51,344 bases of DNA, taken from JAVVFH01 sp032250585 (GTDB lineage Bacteria > Pseudomonadota > Gammaproteobacteria > Xanthomonadales > SZUA-36). This document shows positions 24,212 to 32,945 of this stretch, piece after piece. A program made the translations under genes and the position numbers. The stretch is from positions 1 to 51,344 of the forward strand of contig JAVVFH010000001.1 of the NCBI GenBank assembly GCA_032250585.1, read 5' to 3'. Under the pieces are notes generated by a model that saw nothing but the letters and a program-made list of their open reading frames with translations, was not told the DNA's origin and searched no databases. Position 1 is the first letter of the stretch. Each line of letters opens with the position of its first letter.

Positions 24212-25342
24212 ATGAGTCTGGCAACTCCGGTCAAAGTCGAGAAGCTCCAGCAGGCACTACATGCGAAAGCGCAGGCCAGCCCTCAGTTCCGCTTTTATCA
24301 GCTCTACGACAAGCTGTATCGGGAAGATGTTCTCAGCCACGCTTACCGGCTTTGCCGCGCCAACGGCGGGGCGCCCGGGGTGGATGGAGAGCGTTTCGAG
24401 CAGATTGCCGAGATGGGCGAGCAAGCGTGGCTGGAGGCACTGGCAAACACGCTCCGAGAGAAGACCTACCGAGCGGACCCGGTGCGCCGGGTCTGGATAC
24501 CCAAGGCGAACGGCAAGCAACGCCCGCTGGGGATACCGACCATCAAGGACCGCGTCGTGCAAACAGCCGCTGTGCTGGTGCTGGACCCGATCTTCGAGGC
24601 GGATCTGCAGCCGGAGCAGTATGCTTACCGGCCGGGCCGGGGTGCACAAGCGGCAGTTCAGCACGTGCACCGGCTGATCCGGAACGGCTATACCGAGGTG
24701 GTGGACGCGGACCTGTGCGGGTACTTCGACACGATACCGCACGCCGAGCTGATGCGCTCGGTGGCCCGTCGGATCGTCGACCGGCAACTGCTGGCGCTGA
24801 TCAAACAGTGGCTGGTGGCGCCGGTCGAGGAAGACGACGCGCGCGGTCATCGCCGTCGGACGACGCGGGCCAAGGACACGAAACGCGGGGTTCCGCAAGG
24901 GGCGCCGATTTCGCCGCTGCTGGCCAACCTCTATATGCGCCGTTTTCTGCTGGGGTGGAAGCTGCTCGGTCACCAACGCCGCTTACGGGGGTACATCGTG
25001 AACTACGCAGACGACTTCGTGATCTGTTGCCGGGGAACGGCGGCGGAAGCCATGGAGACCATGCGCGCCATGATGCAACGTCTGAAGCTGACGGTGAACG
25101 AGGAGAAAACGGGACTGCGCCGGATACCGGTCTGGGGTAATTACTTCTGCCTCGGTCCGGTCAGCAAGGCGTATCGGGCGGTGGATGCCCACACGCGTTA
25201 TCGGCTGCGCTGGTGGTTGTGCCGGAAACACAAGCAGCCGGGTGCCGGGACTTCCCGGTATCCGGACGAGTACCTGTATGGCACGCTCGGGCTCGTCTGT
25301 CTGCCGCAACGAACGCGCAACCTGCCGTGGGCGAAGGCATGA
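24212..25342 (+). CDS. ltrA: Group II intron reverse transcriptase/maturase with internal deletion
   Basis: The 376-residue protein has RT blocks in order: APGVDGERFEQI, RRVWIPKANGKQRPLGIPTIKDRVVQTA (RT2), EVVDADLCGYFDTIPH (RT3), RGVPQGAPISPLLANLYM (RT4) and IVNYADDFVICCRG with the YADD catalytic pair (RT5). After KLTVNEEKTGLRRIPV it jumps straight to WGNYFCLGPVSKAYRAVD. Family members have roughly 70-80 residues here (FDFLGYTIGR through the start of the thumb/X domain). The deletion keeps the frame. RT motifs 6-7 and part of the maturase domain are gone, so splicing help and mobility are probably lost. The start ATG follows GTGGAG. Confidence 0.88.
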   Translation: MSLATPVKVEKLQQALHAKAQASPQFRFYQLYDKLYREDVLSHAYRLCRANGGAPGVDGERFEQIAEMGEQAWLEALANTLREKTYRADPVRRVWIPKANGKQRPLGIPTIKDRVVQTAAVLVLDPIFEADLQPEQYAYRPGRGAQAAVQHVHRLIRNGYTEVVDADLCGYFDTIPHAELMRSVARRIVDRQLLALIKQWLVAPVEEDDARGHRRRTTRAKDTKRGVPQGAPISPLLANLYMRRFLLGWKLLGHQRRLRGYIVNYADDFVICCRGTAAEAMETMRAMMQRLKLTVNEEKTGLRRIPVWGNYFCLGPVSKAYRAVDAHTRYRLRWWLCRKHKQPGAGTSRYPDEYLYGTLGLVCLPQRTRNLPWAKA

Positions 25343-25353
25343 GGTCTCAGAGA

Positions 25354-25386
<33 letters not shown>

Positions 25387-25692
25387 GCCGAGCGGCGACT
25401 GGAAACGGAGCCTGCGGGCCACCGCGCCAGTCGTCGACTCTACCCAGGGATCCTGGAGAAAGGCGAGTCAGACCGCCCCGAACAGCCTCGGGAATCGCCA
25501 AGCGTTCAACGCGGCGGGCGGTTATAGCTGGCGGCAAAAAAACCACCCCGTTGGGCCCACACGGACATCGGCGAAACCGAAAAATAACGACTGAAACCTG
25601 CTGCTCGAGGACGAGCAACACATTCGCTGGGCCGACGGCACCGGAAAATCACAAAATCCCGACAGGCTCAGAGCACTCATGCAACATTGCGG

Positions 25693-26217
25693 CTAAGGTT
25701 CTCCATAACGCAGCAGCACGGTCGTGGCCTCACCCGGAGGCGTTCGCGACAGGATATAAAGCCGGTCGTATTCGGTCGCTTCGTCAATGGCCGGGCCTGC
25801 TTCGCCGCCCAGCTTCTCGACCAGCGCCGGTATCGTGTCGCTGTGTCCGACCACCAGGGTGTGCGCAGCCGTTGCCTCGATTTTCCGCGCCAGCCCATCC
25901 AATTCGTCCGGGTCATAAAGGATGATTTCCAGGCCCAGCGAGTCGGCCACCGGCCGGGCGGTTTGACGGGTGCGCGCGAAGTCGGTGCTGTACACGCGGG
26001 TGATGTTCGCGTCGCGCAGCAAGGCCGCGAGGGACTCGGCACGCAGCCTGCCTGCGTCATTGAGTGGCGGGTCCCCGCTGTCCGGCGCTTTCTCCGCGTG
26101 GCGGACCAGCAGCGTCACGGCTCCGTCGGCGGCTTGCAGCGCAGGGGAAAAACTCATGCCGAACATCATAGCAAGGCCGCAAAGCGGCGCGGCGAGCGTT
26201 TTACTGCAAGCGTTCAT
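25693..26217 (-). CDS. Histidine phosphatase family protein (SixA-like), exported
   Basis: The 174-residue protein has VTLLVRHAEKAPDSGDPPLNDAGRLRAESLAALL, the RHAEK phosphohistidine motif, then VYSTDFARTRQTARPVADSLG and TLVVGHSDTIPALVEKLGG with the second catalytic His. Residues 1-34 (MNACSKTLAAPLCGLAMMFGMSF...LQA) form a signal peptide, so it is likely periplasmic. Exported members of this branch are general phosphatases of unknown target. I start at 26217, behind GGAG at nine bases; the longer frame adds unrelated residues. It stands alone on the minus strand. Confidence 0.87.
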   Translation of the reverse strand: MNACSKTLAAPLCGLAMMFGMSFSPALQAADGAVTLLVRHAEKAPDSGDPPLNDAGRLRAESLAALLRDANITRVYSTDFARTRQTARPVADSLGLEIILYDPDELDGLARKIEATAAHTLVVGHSDTIPALVEKLGGEAGPAIDEATEYDRLYILSRTPPGEATTVLLRYGEP

Positions 26218-26351
26218 ATCCGTCAACTCCGGCAGGGATGTGCAAATCATAACCGATCCACAGCGCATCCATCGGGGATCGCGGCCGGGCGATCGGGCCG
26301 GCAAATTGAAGTGCCCCGTGCATAGGAAAAGTGCGAAACCGGGAAAAGTTC

Positions 26352-26378
26352 TATAATTCGGGTTCCTCTCCTCCGGAG
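26352..26378 (+). promoter_or_regulatory. Promoter and ribosome site of the acetyltransferase-ligase pair
   Basis: TATAAT at 26352-26357 would start transcription near 26364. GGAG at 26375-26378 follows. An upstream ATG at 26331 precedes the promoter and so cannot be the start of this transcript. Confidence 0.55.
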
Positions 26379-26387
26379 CGATTGTTC

Positions 26388-26876
26388 TTGGATATCCGCA
26401 AGACCCGAAACCCTGCGGACCCGGGCTGGCTGGAGCTGCGGTCGGAGTTCATGCCGGAAGCCACAAGCGGCGAGCACCGCCGGTTTCTGGCCGGTCTGGC
26501 CTGCGAATCTGTCGGATTTTGTGCTTTCATTGCTTCTGCGGAAAAACCGGAAAATGGCGGCGGCGACAGCCTGATGGGCTTCGTCGAAGTGGCGGTGCGC
26601 CGCGACTTCGTTAACGGTTGCAAGCACCGGCCCGCCTTGTTCCTGGAAGGGATTTTCGTGCGTCCGGAGCATCGAGGGAAGGGCGTGGCCAGGGCGCTGT
26701 GCGACATGGCCGGTGCCTGGGGTGCGGAACACGGTTGCCGGGAGTTCGCTTCCGACGTTTACATCGACGACCGCGACAGTCTCGCAGCGCATCGCGGGCT
26801 GGGTTTCGAGGAAACCGAGCGCGTCGTTTACTTTCGCAAATCCCTGGTCGGCCCTGAACGGCCGGGAATGGAGTAG
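26388..26876 (+). CDS. AAC(6')-like GNAT acetyltransferase
   Basis: The 162-residue protein resembles aminoglycoside 6'-N-acetyltransferases. Landmarks are GFVEVAVRRDFVNGCKHRPALFLEGIFVRPEHRGKGVARALCDMAGAWG with the acetyl-CoA loop RGKGVA, then REFASDVYIDDRDSLAAHRGLGFEETERVVYFRKSL. I choose TTG 26388, nine bases after GGAG; TTG 26382 is also possible. The resemblance does not prove drug resistance. Only three bases separate it from a two-module ATP-grasp ligase. A biosynthetic role, acetylating an amine made or used by that ligase, is as likely. Confidence 0.82.
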   Translation: MDIRKTRNPADPGWLELRSEFMPEATSGEHRRFLAGLACESVGFCAFIASAEKPENGGGDSLMGFVEVAVRRDFVNGCKHRPALFLEGIFVRPEHRGKGVARALCDMAGAWGAEHGCREFASDVYIDDRDSLAAHRGLGFEETERVVYFRKSLVGPERPGME

Positions 26877-26879
26877 GCC

Positions 26880-29297
26880 ATGTCGAGCAAATCCGATGGC
26901 GGCCTGAAAGGCAAACGCCTGCTGGTCGTCAATACAGGCAGCCGAAAAAAACGCTTCACGCTGCGGCGCCTGCGCGAGTTGGGTTGCGAGCTGATCATTC
27001 TGAACGCGGCCGAGAACTGGGCCCGTAATTACGCTTCGTACTGGATTATTGCGGACACCAACGATCACGCGGCCTCGCTGCGGGCCATGAGCGATTTTTT
27101 CGCGCAGAACCCCGCACTCAGCCCGGAAGGCGTCATCACCTTCTGGGAAGACGATATGCTGCTGGCGGCCCGCATACGCGACCGCCTCGGCCTGATCGGC
27201 ATTCCCTACGAGGTGGCGCGGCTGGCCCGCGACAAGCACCTTTTCCGCGCCTTCTGCAGCGAGCGTGGTCTGCCGGCGCCGGGGCACGCCCTGATCGATG
27301 CCGATTCCGATCCGGAAGACAGCGTGGCGAAGCTGCATTATCCGCTGGTCATCAAGCCCGTATACGGCACCAGCAGCGCATTTGTCGTGCGTGTGAACAA
27401 CGTCGACGAACTCCGCGAGACGGTCGCCTACATCCGCAGCAACATTTCCGCGGAAGCGGAGTCCGCGCTGGCGGCGAGCACCGAGATCATGGCCGAGGAG
27501 TACATCGACGGCAATGAAGTCGATATCGACATGCTGGTGCAGAACGGCAAGCTGAAATTCTGGTCGATGAGCGACAACGACGCGACTCGCGAGCCCTTTT
27601 TCGTGGAAACCGGGCAGTGCATACCGAGCCGGCTTTCCCAATCGCAGCAGGCCGAACTGGTCAGCATGGCCGAGGAGATGCTCGAGCGCCTGGGCGTCGA
27701 GAACGGCTGCATCCACTTCGAGGCCAAGTACGGCTCACGCGGGCCGATGCCTATCGAGATCAACCTGCGCATGGGCGGCGACGAAGTCTACGATTTCGTC
27801 AAGACGGCCTGGGGCGTGGACCTGGTCGAGAACGCCGCGCGCATTGCGCTCGGTCAGTACATCAAGCCGATCACCAAGCCCGAGCGGCCAAAAAAATTCC
27901 TTTCCGGCAAGTACTTTTTGCCGCCGCATTCCGGGGTGGTCGCCAGCCTGACCCTGCCCAAGTCCGTCGAGTCGGGTGAACTGAAGTTCTTCAAGCGGGT
28001 CGGCGATGCCGTGCTGGCGCCGCCGCTGGGCTACGAATACCTCGGCTGGGCTTATGCGATCGCGGACACGCTGGGCGAGGCCGAAGAGCGCGTCGAGCGG
28101 ATGATGGCAGATGTCGAAGTGGGCGTCGCGCGCTTTTCGCGCGGTTCCTCGCTGGGGCGCACGGTGCGCAAGACCGGCTTTTCGGCCGCCCGCCTGGCAA
28201 AAGACGCCGTGCTGGGCGCCGCGCGCATCGAGGCGATCCGCGTGCTGCCGATCGCCGAGCAGCGCAGCCTGCACGTCGGCATCGCCAGCAACGGCTTCGC
28301 CGGCAGTGACAACCCCATCGAGGCCGAACTGACCTCGGACGCCGAGAAGATTGCCTCGACGCTGAGCGAACGCGGTTATCGAACGACCTTCCTCGATTTC
28401 AACCGCCCCTTCGAGGCGGCCCGGCAAATTGGCGACGAAGGCATCGATATCGTGTTCAACTTGTGCGAACGCATCAACCACAGCAGCCTGCTGGAGCCGC
28501 ACGCGGCCGCCCTGTTCGACATTCTGAGGATTCCCTACACGGGTTCGAACCCCTTTACGCTGGGGCTGTGCCTGGACAAGATCCGCGTCAAGAAGCTGTT
28601 CGCCTTTCACCGCATACCCACGCCGCGCTGGGATTATCTTTACGAGGCGGACGAACACTTCGACCAGGAGTTCCCGCTGCCGGCCATCGTCAAGCCGGCC
28701 AACAGCGACAGCTCACTGGGCATCAGCAACGAGTCGGTGGTCGAGACCCGCGAGGCCCTGGCCGCGCGCGTCGACTACGTGCTGCAGGAACTCAAGCGCC
28801 CGGCCCTGATCGAGGAATTCATCGGCGGCGACGAATACGATGTTTCCATTCTCGGCAACTGGGACGACCAGCAGCGGGTGCTGCCGCTGTCGCGCTCGGT
28901 GTTCAGCGGACTGCCAGCGGGTTACTGGCCGATGTACCCCTACGAAGCCAAGTTCCTGGGCAGCGAGGTGCACAAGAAGGGGATCGAGGTGCAGCGGCCG
29001 CCGAAGGGCGTGCCCGGCAAATTGACGGCGCTGATTTCAGAGATGGCGCTCGACGCGTTCAACGTGGTGGGCTGCAGCGATTACGGCCGCATCGAGGTAC
29101 GCGTCGACCGCAAGGGCAACCCCTGCGTGCTGGAGGTCAATCCCAATCCGTCGATCGGCCCGACCGACTGCGTGCCCGCAGTGGCCGCGCTGGCAGGGAT
29201 GAATTACGGCGACTTCCTGGAGGAAATCCTGCGCCTGGCGATCCTGCGTTACAAGGACCGTCCGCCTTATTACCACCTGCAGATGAGCACCCTCTGA
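26880..29297 (+). CDS. Two-module ATP-grasp ligase (carbamoyl-phosphate-synthase-like plus D-Ala-D-Ala-ligase-like)
   Basis: The 805-residue protein joins two ATP-grasp units. The first (about 10-400) has FWEDDMLLAARIRDRLGLIGIPYEVARLARDKHLFR, YPLVIKPVYGTSSAFVV and MPIEINLRMGGDEVYDF. The second (about 460-800) is D-Ala-D-Ala-ligase-like: VFNLCERINHSSLLEPHAAALFDILRIPYTGSNPFTLGLCLDKIRVKKLF, FPLPAIVKPANSDSSLGIS, LIEEFIGGDEYDVSILGN and CVLEVNPNPSIGPTDCVP. Both seem to keep metal-binding Glu and Asn residues, so two ligations may be made in series. It is co-transcribed with the acetyltransferase. The product is unknown; a small peptide or amino-acid conjugate is the natural inference. Confidence 0.85.
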   Translation: MSSKSDGGLKGKRLLVVNTGSRKKRFTLRRLRELGCELIILNAAENWARNYASYWIIADTNDHAASLRAMSDFFAQNPALSPEGVITFWEDDMLLAARIRDRLGLIGIPYEVARLARDKHLFRAFCSERGLPAPGHALIDADSDPEDSVAKLHYPLVIKPVYGTSSAFVVRVNNVDELRETVAYIRSNISAEAESALAASTEIMAEEYIDGNEVDIDMLVQNGKLKFWSMSDNDATREPFFVETGQCIPSRLSQSQQAELVSMAEEMLERLGVENGCIHFEAKYGSRGPMPIEINLRMGGDEVYDFVKTAWGVDLVENAARIALGQYIKPITKPERPKKFLSGKYFLPPHSGVVASLTLPKSVESGELKFFKRVGDAVLAPPLGYEYLGWAYAIADTLGEAEERVERMMADVEVGVARFSRGSSLGRTVRKTGFSAARLAKDAVLGAARIEAIRVLPIAEQRSLHVGIASNGFAGSDNPIEAELTSDAEKIASTLSERGYRTTFLDFNRPFEAARQIGDEGIDIVFNLCERINHSSLLEPHAAALFDILRIPYTGSNPFTLGLCLDKIRVKKLFAFHRIPTPRWDYLYEADEHFDQEFPLPAIVKPANSDSSLGISNESVVETREALAARVDYVLQELKRPALIEEFIGGDEYDVSILGNWDDQQRVLPLSRSVFSGLPAGYWPMYPYEAKFLGSEVHKKGIEVQRPPKGVPGKLTALISEMALDAFNVVGCSDYGRIEVRVDRKGNPCVLEVNPNPSIGPTDCVPAVAALAGMNYGDFLEEILRLAILRYKDRPPYYHLQMSTL

Positions 29298-29343
29298 AAC
29301 CAGACGGTGCCGCCAACGGCAGAAGCACTGATAAAAGACTGCT

Positions 29344-29388
29344 CGCCGGTTTCAAAAACGCTTCAATGCAGCGTCTTCAAAACCGGCG
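29344..29388. terminator. Long hairpin between convergent genes
   Basis: CGCCGGTTT (29344-29352) pairs with AAACCGGCG (29380-29388), and ACGC/GCGT arms pair inside. It lies 47 bases after the ligase stop and before the TonB receptor stop on the other strand. No U-run follows, so its role as bidirectional terminator is inferred. Confidence 0.5.
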
Positions 29389-29442
29389 GCAGTTCATTGG
29401 GACAGGCAATTTCCCGGACCAGGGCCTCTCGTCAAACGCGGG

Positions 29443-32002
29443 CTAGAAATTCAAGGCGATGCGGGCGTAGTAGAACCCACCGTTGAGGCCGTAGGCCAGA
29501 CCCCGCATCGGGAACTGGATGTTCCCACGTGAAATGAAGCCGATGCCGGAATCATCCGCCAGCTTGTTCGGCTTCTCGTCCAGCAGGTTGTTGGCGCCGA
29601 TGGCGATTTGGACATTCTCGGTAATCTGGTAGGCGGCCTCCAGATCAACCAGCATGGCTGAGCCCGGCTTCAGGAACGGGTCATCGTTGACCGGCAGAAA
29701 GCCGGGCAGGCCGAGACCGGATTTGGTGAAGAAGGAGGTCTTGGTGGAGCTCAGATAATTCAAGCGCAGGAGCGTGTTGATCTTGTCCTGTTCCCAGTTG
29801 AAAGACAGGTTGACCCGCTCTTTGGGCTGACCGGTTTCAATGAAGCGCCGCGAAGGCTCGTTGAAAATCAGCTCCTCGGGAATACCCTCGGGGGCATTGA
29901 TTTTTTCGGCCTCGGTATCGTTGATGCTGACGGCCAATGTGGTGTCCAGTCGGCCGCCCGCGACGTCGGAGCCGTGGTTGATCACCACATCGAGACCCTT
30001 GGTCTCCGTGTCAATGCCGTTGGAGAAGAAGGACACCTGGGCCACCTGATTGTCGATAAGGAACTGCTGGGCCGCGGGAAAGGCACCCAGGTCCTGGTCC
30101 CGCAAGGGTGCGCCGAGGACGATCCGGTCATCGATGTTGATGATGTAGCCGTCCACGGTGATCGTCAGATTATCGAGCGGCTCCCACACAAAACCGGCCG
30201 AGAAACTGTCCGAGGTTTCGATCTCGAGGCTGTCAACGCCAAGAATCCCGGGAAATTCCGAGCCTGTGCGGGCCTGCAGAATTTCCACCAGCCCGGACGG
30301 GCCGGCAGTGGTGGTGACGCTCTGCACGGACGTCTGCTGAAGCGACGGTGCACGGAAACCGTTCTGCACCGCACCGCGCAGCGCGAACCCTTCGGCCACT
30401 TCGAAACGGCCACTCACCTTGCCGGTGAACTCGTCGCCAACGGATCCATAGTCTTCGTAACGCCCGGCCAGCCCGATCAGGAGCCGGTCGGTCACGTCGG
30501 CTTCAAAGTCAATGTATAAGGCGTAGTTGTCACGGCTGGCATCCGTCTCGTTTTCGGGACGAAAGCCGGGGAAGGCCTGGAACCCGCAGGTCGCCAGCGT
30601 ACTGGGGTCGATGATCGAGGGAATGTTGNNNNNNNNNNCTCATGCCGCAACTGAATGATTCAAACTGACCGGGCGCCAGCTTGAAAGTCTCATCACGGTA
30701 TTCGGCACCGACGGCGATATTAAGGGGGCTCGCCAGACCGACATCGACCTGGCCGTTGATACCGAGGTTGAAGGTAATCTGTTCAAAGGACTGGCTGCCC
30801 GAGAAACCACCCATCGGGCCGGCATTGGCCGCCACTTCCGCATCCGTTGCGCCGGGGTTGTTGTTGAAAAAGTCTGCTGCGATCGACGTGTTCAGCGTGT
30901 TTTCAACACCGAATGTATAATCGTTCTTCCCCCATACGCCACTGAGATCGAAGGTCCAGTCATCGACGATGTCGCCACGAATGCCCAGCGCCAGGGAGCC
31001 GTCCTCGGACTTGTTGGTATCACGCGGCAGGAACCCTTCGGGAAACACCTGGGGAACGGAGCGGTCAGCCTGATCCACAAAGCGGTAGAAGCCGGCACCC
31101 GTCGCGCGGCCTTCCGAATAGCCGCCGAAGGCATATAGCTCGACGGTTTCCGAAACCGGAAGCCCGGCGTTGAAGAAGCCCCCGAAGAAATCGGTGTCAG
31201 CGTCACCATGCTGGAAAATCTGTTGTCCGGGAAACTGCGGGCTGTCCGCCGCACGGTTGGTCGGGTCGCCGTTACGGTATTCGCCGGTCAGGTTGATGAA
31301 ACCGCCGTTGCCGATGGGCACGCCACCATTGGCCTGCACCTGGTAGCGCTCGCCGTCTCCGTCATATGTCTGGCCAACCATGGATATGGCCGTAAACTCA
31401 TTGACCGTTTGCTTGAGATTGAGGTTGATCACGCCGGCGATGGCGTCAGAACCGTACTGGGCGGCAGCGCCGTCTCGCAGGATTTCGACCTGCGCCAACG
31501 CCAATGTCGGAATGGCGTTGAAGTCGACGCCGGCGGATCCCTGGCCGACCGTGCCGGACAGTCCGAGAAGCGCGCGATTGTGCCGTCTCTTGCCGTTGAT
31601 CAGGACCAGTACCTGATCGGGACCGAGCCCGCGCAGCGTGGCCGGACGGAAGATATCGGAGCCGTCGGAAATCGCAGTGCGGCTGAAGTTGAACGAAGGC
31701 GCGAGGCGCTGCAACAGTTCGCCGGTTTCGAAAAGGCCGGTGTTGCGGTTGAGTTCTTCCGCGCCGATGATGTCGATGGCGACGGTCGTCTCGGTCGCGC
31801 TCCGGCCCTCCACGCGCGTACCGATAGTGACGACTTCTTCGAGTTGCGTTTCGGGTTGTTGCGTCTCCGCCTCCTGGGCCGATGCGGGCATCATGGTCAT
31901 GCCGAGCGCGCCACTCGCGACAGCCATGAAGTAGCAGGACCGCTTGAACCCGGCCATGATGTTGAACGTGTTCGTTTTCTCACAAGTCTGTCTCGTGGGC
32001 AT
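29443..32002 (-). CDS. TonB-dependent receptor, interrupted by an assembly gap
   Basis: Outer-membrane receptor of about 850 residues. The signal region (FKRSCYFMAVASGALGMTMMPASAQ) and a plug domain (EEVVTIGTRVEGRSATETTVAIDIIGAEELN...RGLGPDQVLVLINGKRRHNRALL) are followed by a 22-strand barrel ending in ARIALNF with a terminal Phe. Ten N at 30629-30638 break the frame; the two flanking frames join logically at FSCGM...NIPSIIDPSTLATCGFQ. I start at 32002, where GAGGGA lies eight bases upstream. It is the last gene of a minus-strand pair with the AhpD-like gene, next to the hut genes, so it may import a histidine-related or peptide ligand. Confidence 0.88.
30629..30638. other. Assembly gap (10 N)
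   Basis: Ten unknown bases lie within the TonB receptor. The number is probably a placeholder, so the gap size and the frameshift across it are not biological evidence. Confidence 0.95.
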
Positions 32003-32071
32003 ATTAAATTCCCTCATTTATCGAATTGGATTTCCAGTGGAACAGGGCTGCCCATTGGCATGGGGACACCT

Positions 32072-32680
32072 TCAACGGTGGCTCCAGTCGTCGGCTTCAC
32101 TTGATTTGGGGGCCATTCCGATGACGCTTTTTTCTGCTTCCTTGTTGATTCCCAAGCCAAGCACGGTTCGATTAGCGTAACTAAAGTACCCGGCCACCTG
32201 ATTAATCTCAAGGATTTCCCCGTCTTCGAGGCCGGCGTCCCGAAGATCATCGATGACCCGGGCGGTGATTTCCGTCGGTGCGCGAGTCAGAAGTGCCGCG
32301 TACTCAAGAGCCGCCGCTTCCCGGTCATCATAGGCCAGGTCGGGACTGCCCGCCTCGAGGGCCGCGCGCATTTTTTGGGCGCGCTCGTCATCTTTCAACA
32401 AGTTCCGCATGCCCTCATAGTGGTGGCTGACGCAGTAGTCGCAGCCGTTGATCAAGCTGACGTAGACCCCCACGGATTCGAGGAACCACTTGGGCAGTGT
32501 GTTGCGGGGGTGATGCAGGACATTCTTGTAGAGGGCCATGTGGCCTTCCAGGGCATGGGGCCGAAGACTGTGGGCAAGCAGGATATTGTCGATATGGTTG
32601 TCGGGCCCCTTGAGCCGATCGTAGATCGTCCTCAGCGGCCCTTCTGCTTCATCGTAGGAAACAGTGTTTATCCATGCCAT
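32072..32680 (-). CDS. AhpD-like carboxymuconolactone decarboxylase family, peroxidase-related protein
   Basis: The 202-residue protein matches the uncharacterised peroxidase-related branch of the CMD/AhpD family. It begins MAWINTVSYDEAEGPLRTIYDRLKGPDNHIDNILLAHSLRPHALEGHM, has the redox motif NGCDYCVSHHYEG (CxxC plus His) and ends with helix EILEINQVAGYFSYANRTVLGLGI. Such proteins reduce peroxides through the CxxC pair or act as gamma-carboxymuconolactone decarboxylases; the reaction here is unknown. It lies 69 bp before the TonB receptor on the same strand and is divergent from the sodium transporter, so the HutC-like site between may regulate it. Confidence 0.88.
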   Translation of the reverse strand: MAWINTVSYDEAEGPLRTIYDRLKGPDNHIDNILLAHSLRPHALEGHMALYKNVLHHPRNTLPKWFLESVGVYVSLINGCDYCVSHHYEGMRNLLKDDERAQKMRAALEAGSPDLAYDDREAAALEYAALLTRAPTEITARVIDDLRDAGLEDGEILEINQVAGYFSYANRTVLGLGINKEAEKSVIGMAPKSSEADDWSHR

Positions 32681-32777
32681 GCTCGGTCCCCGTTCAGCTC
32701 GTGAAGTGCAAGAATGCCGACCTGTCCGCCAAAGGAGCTGATCGTCACCAGCCGATCATAGACAAGCCTTATGTACC

Positions 32778-32787
32778 TGTCTATACA
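32778..32787. promoter_or_regulatory. HutC-like operator candidate
   Basis: TGTCTATACA matches the TGTA-N2-TACA pattern known for HutC with one mismatch. It lies between the divergent AhpD-like gene (start 32680) and transporter gene (start 32946). A second, perfect site lies upstream of hutF. Confidence 0.5.
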
Positions 32788-32945
32788 TTCCGACCCGGAT
32801 GTTTCATTATAGTGAAGTTTTCGTAAATCAACCAAGCGGTGGCCGGGTCGAGATGAACCCGGCAGAGAATTGTTCTCGTCAAGCGCGGTTCAAGGTCCGG
32901 TTTTGCACCGGGTCGGAGCGCAAAACATTGCCAAGGAGAATTGAT

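Noticed and set aside
24142..25140. Long open frames in other phases across the group II intron
   Set aside because: They overlap the maturase, have biased composition from GC-rich codons, and show no family similarity.
26331..26387. ATG 26331 as start of the acetyltransferase
   Set aside because: It lies upstream of a perfect TATAAT box that would begin the transcript later, and lacks family similarity.
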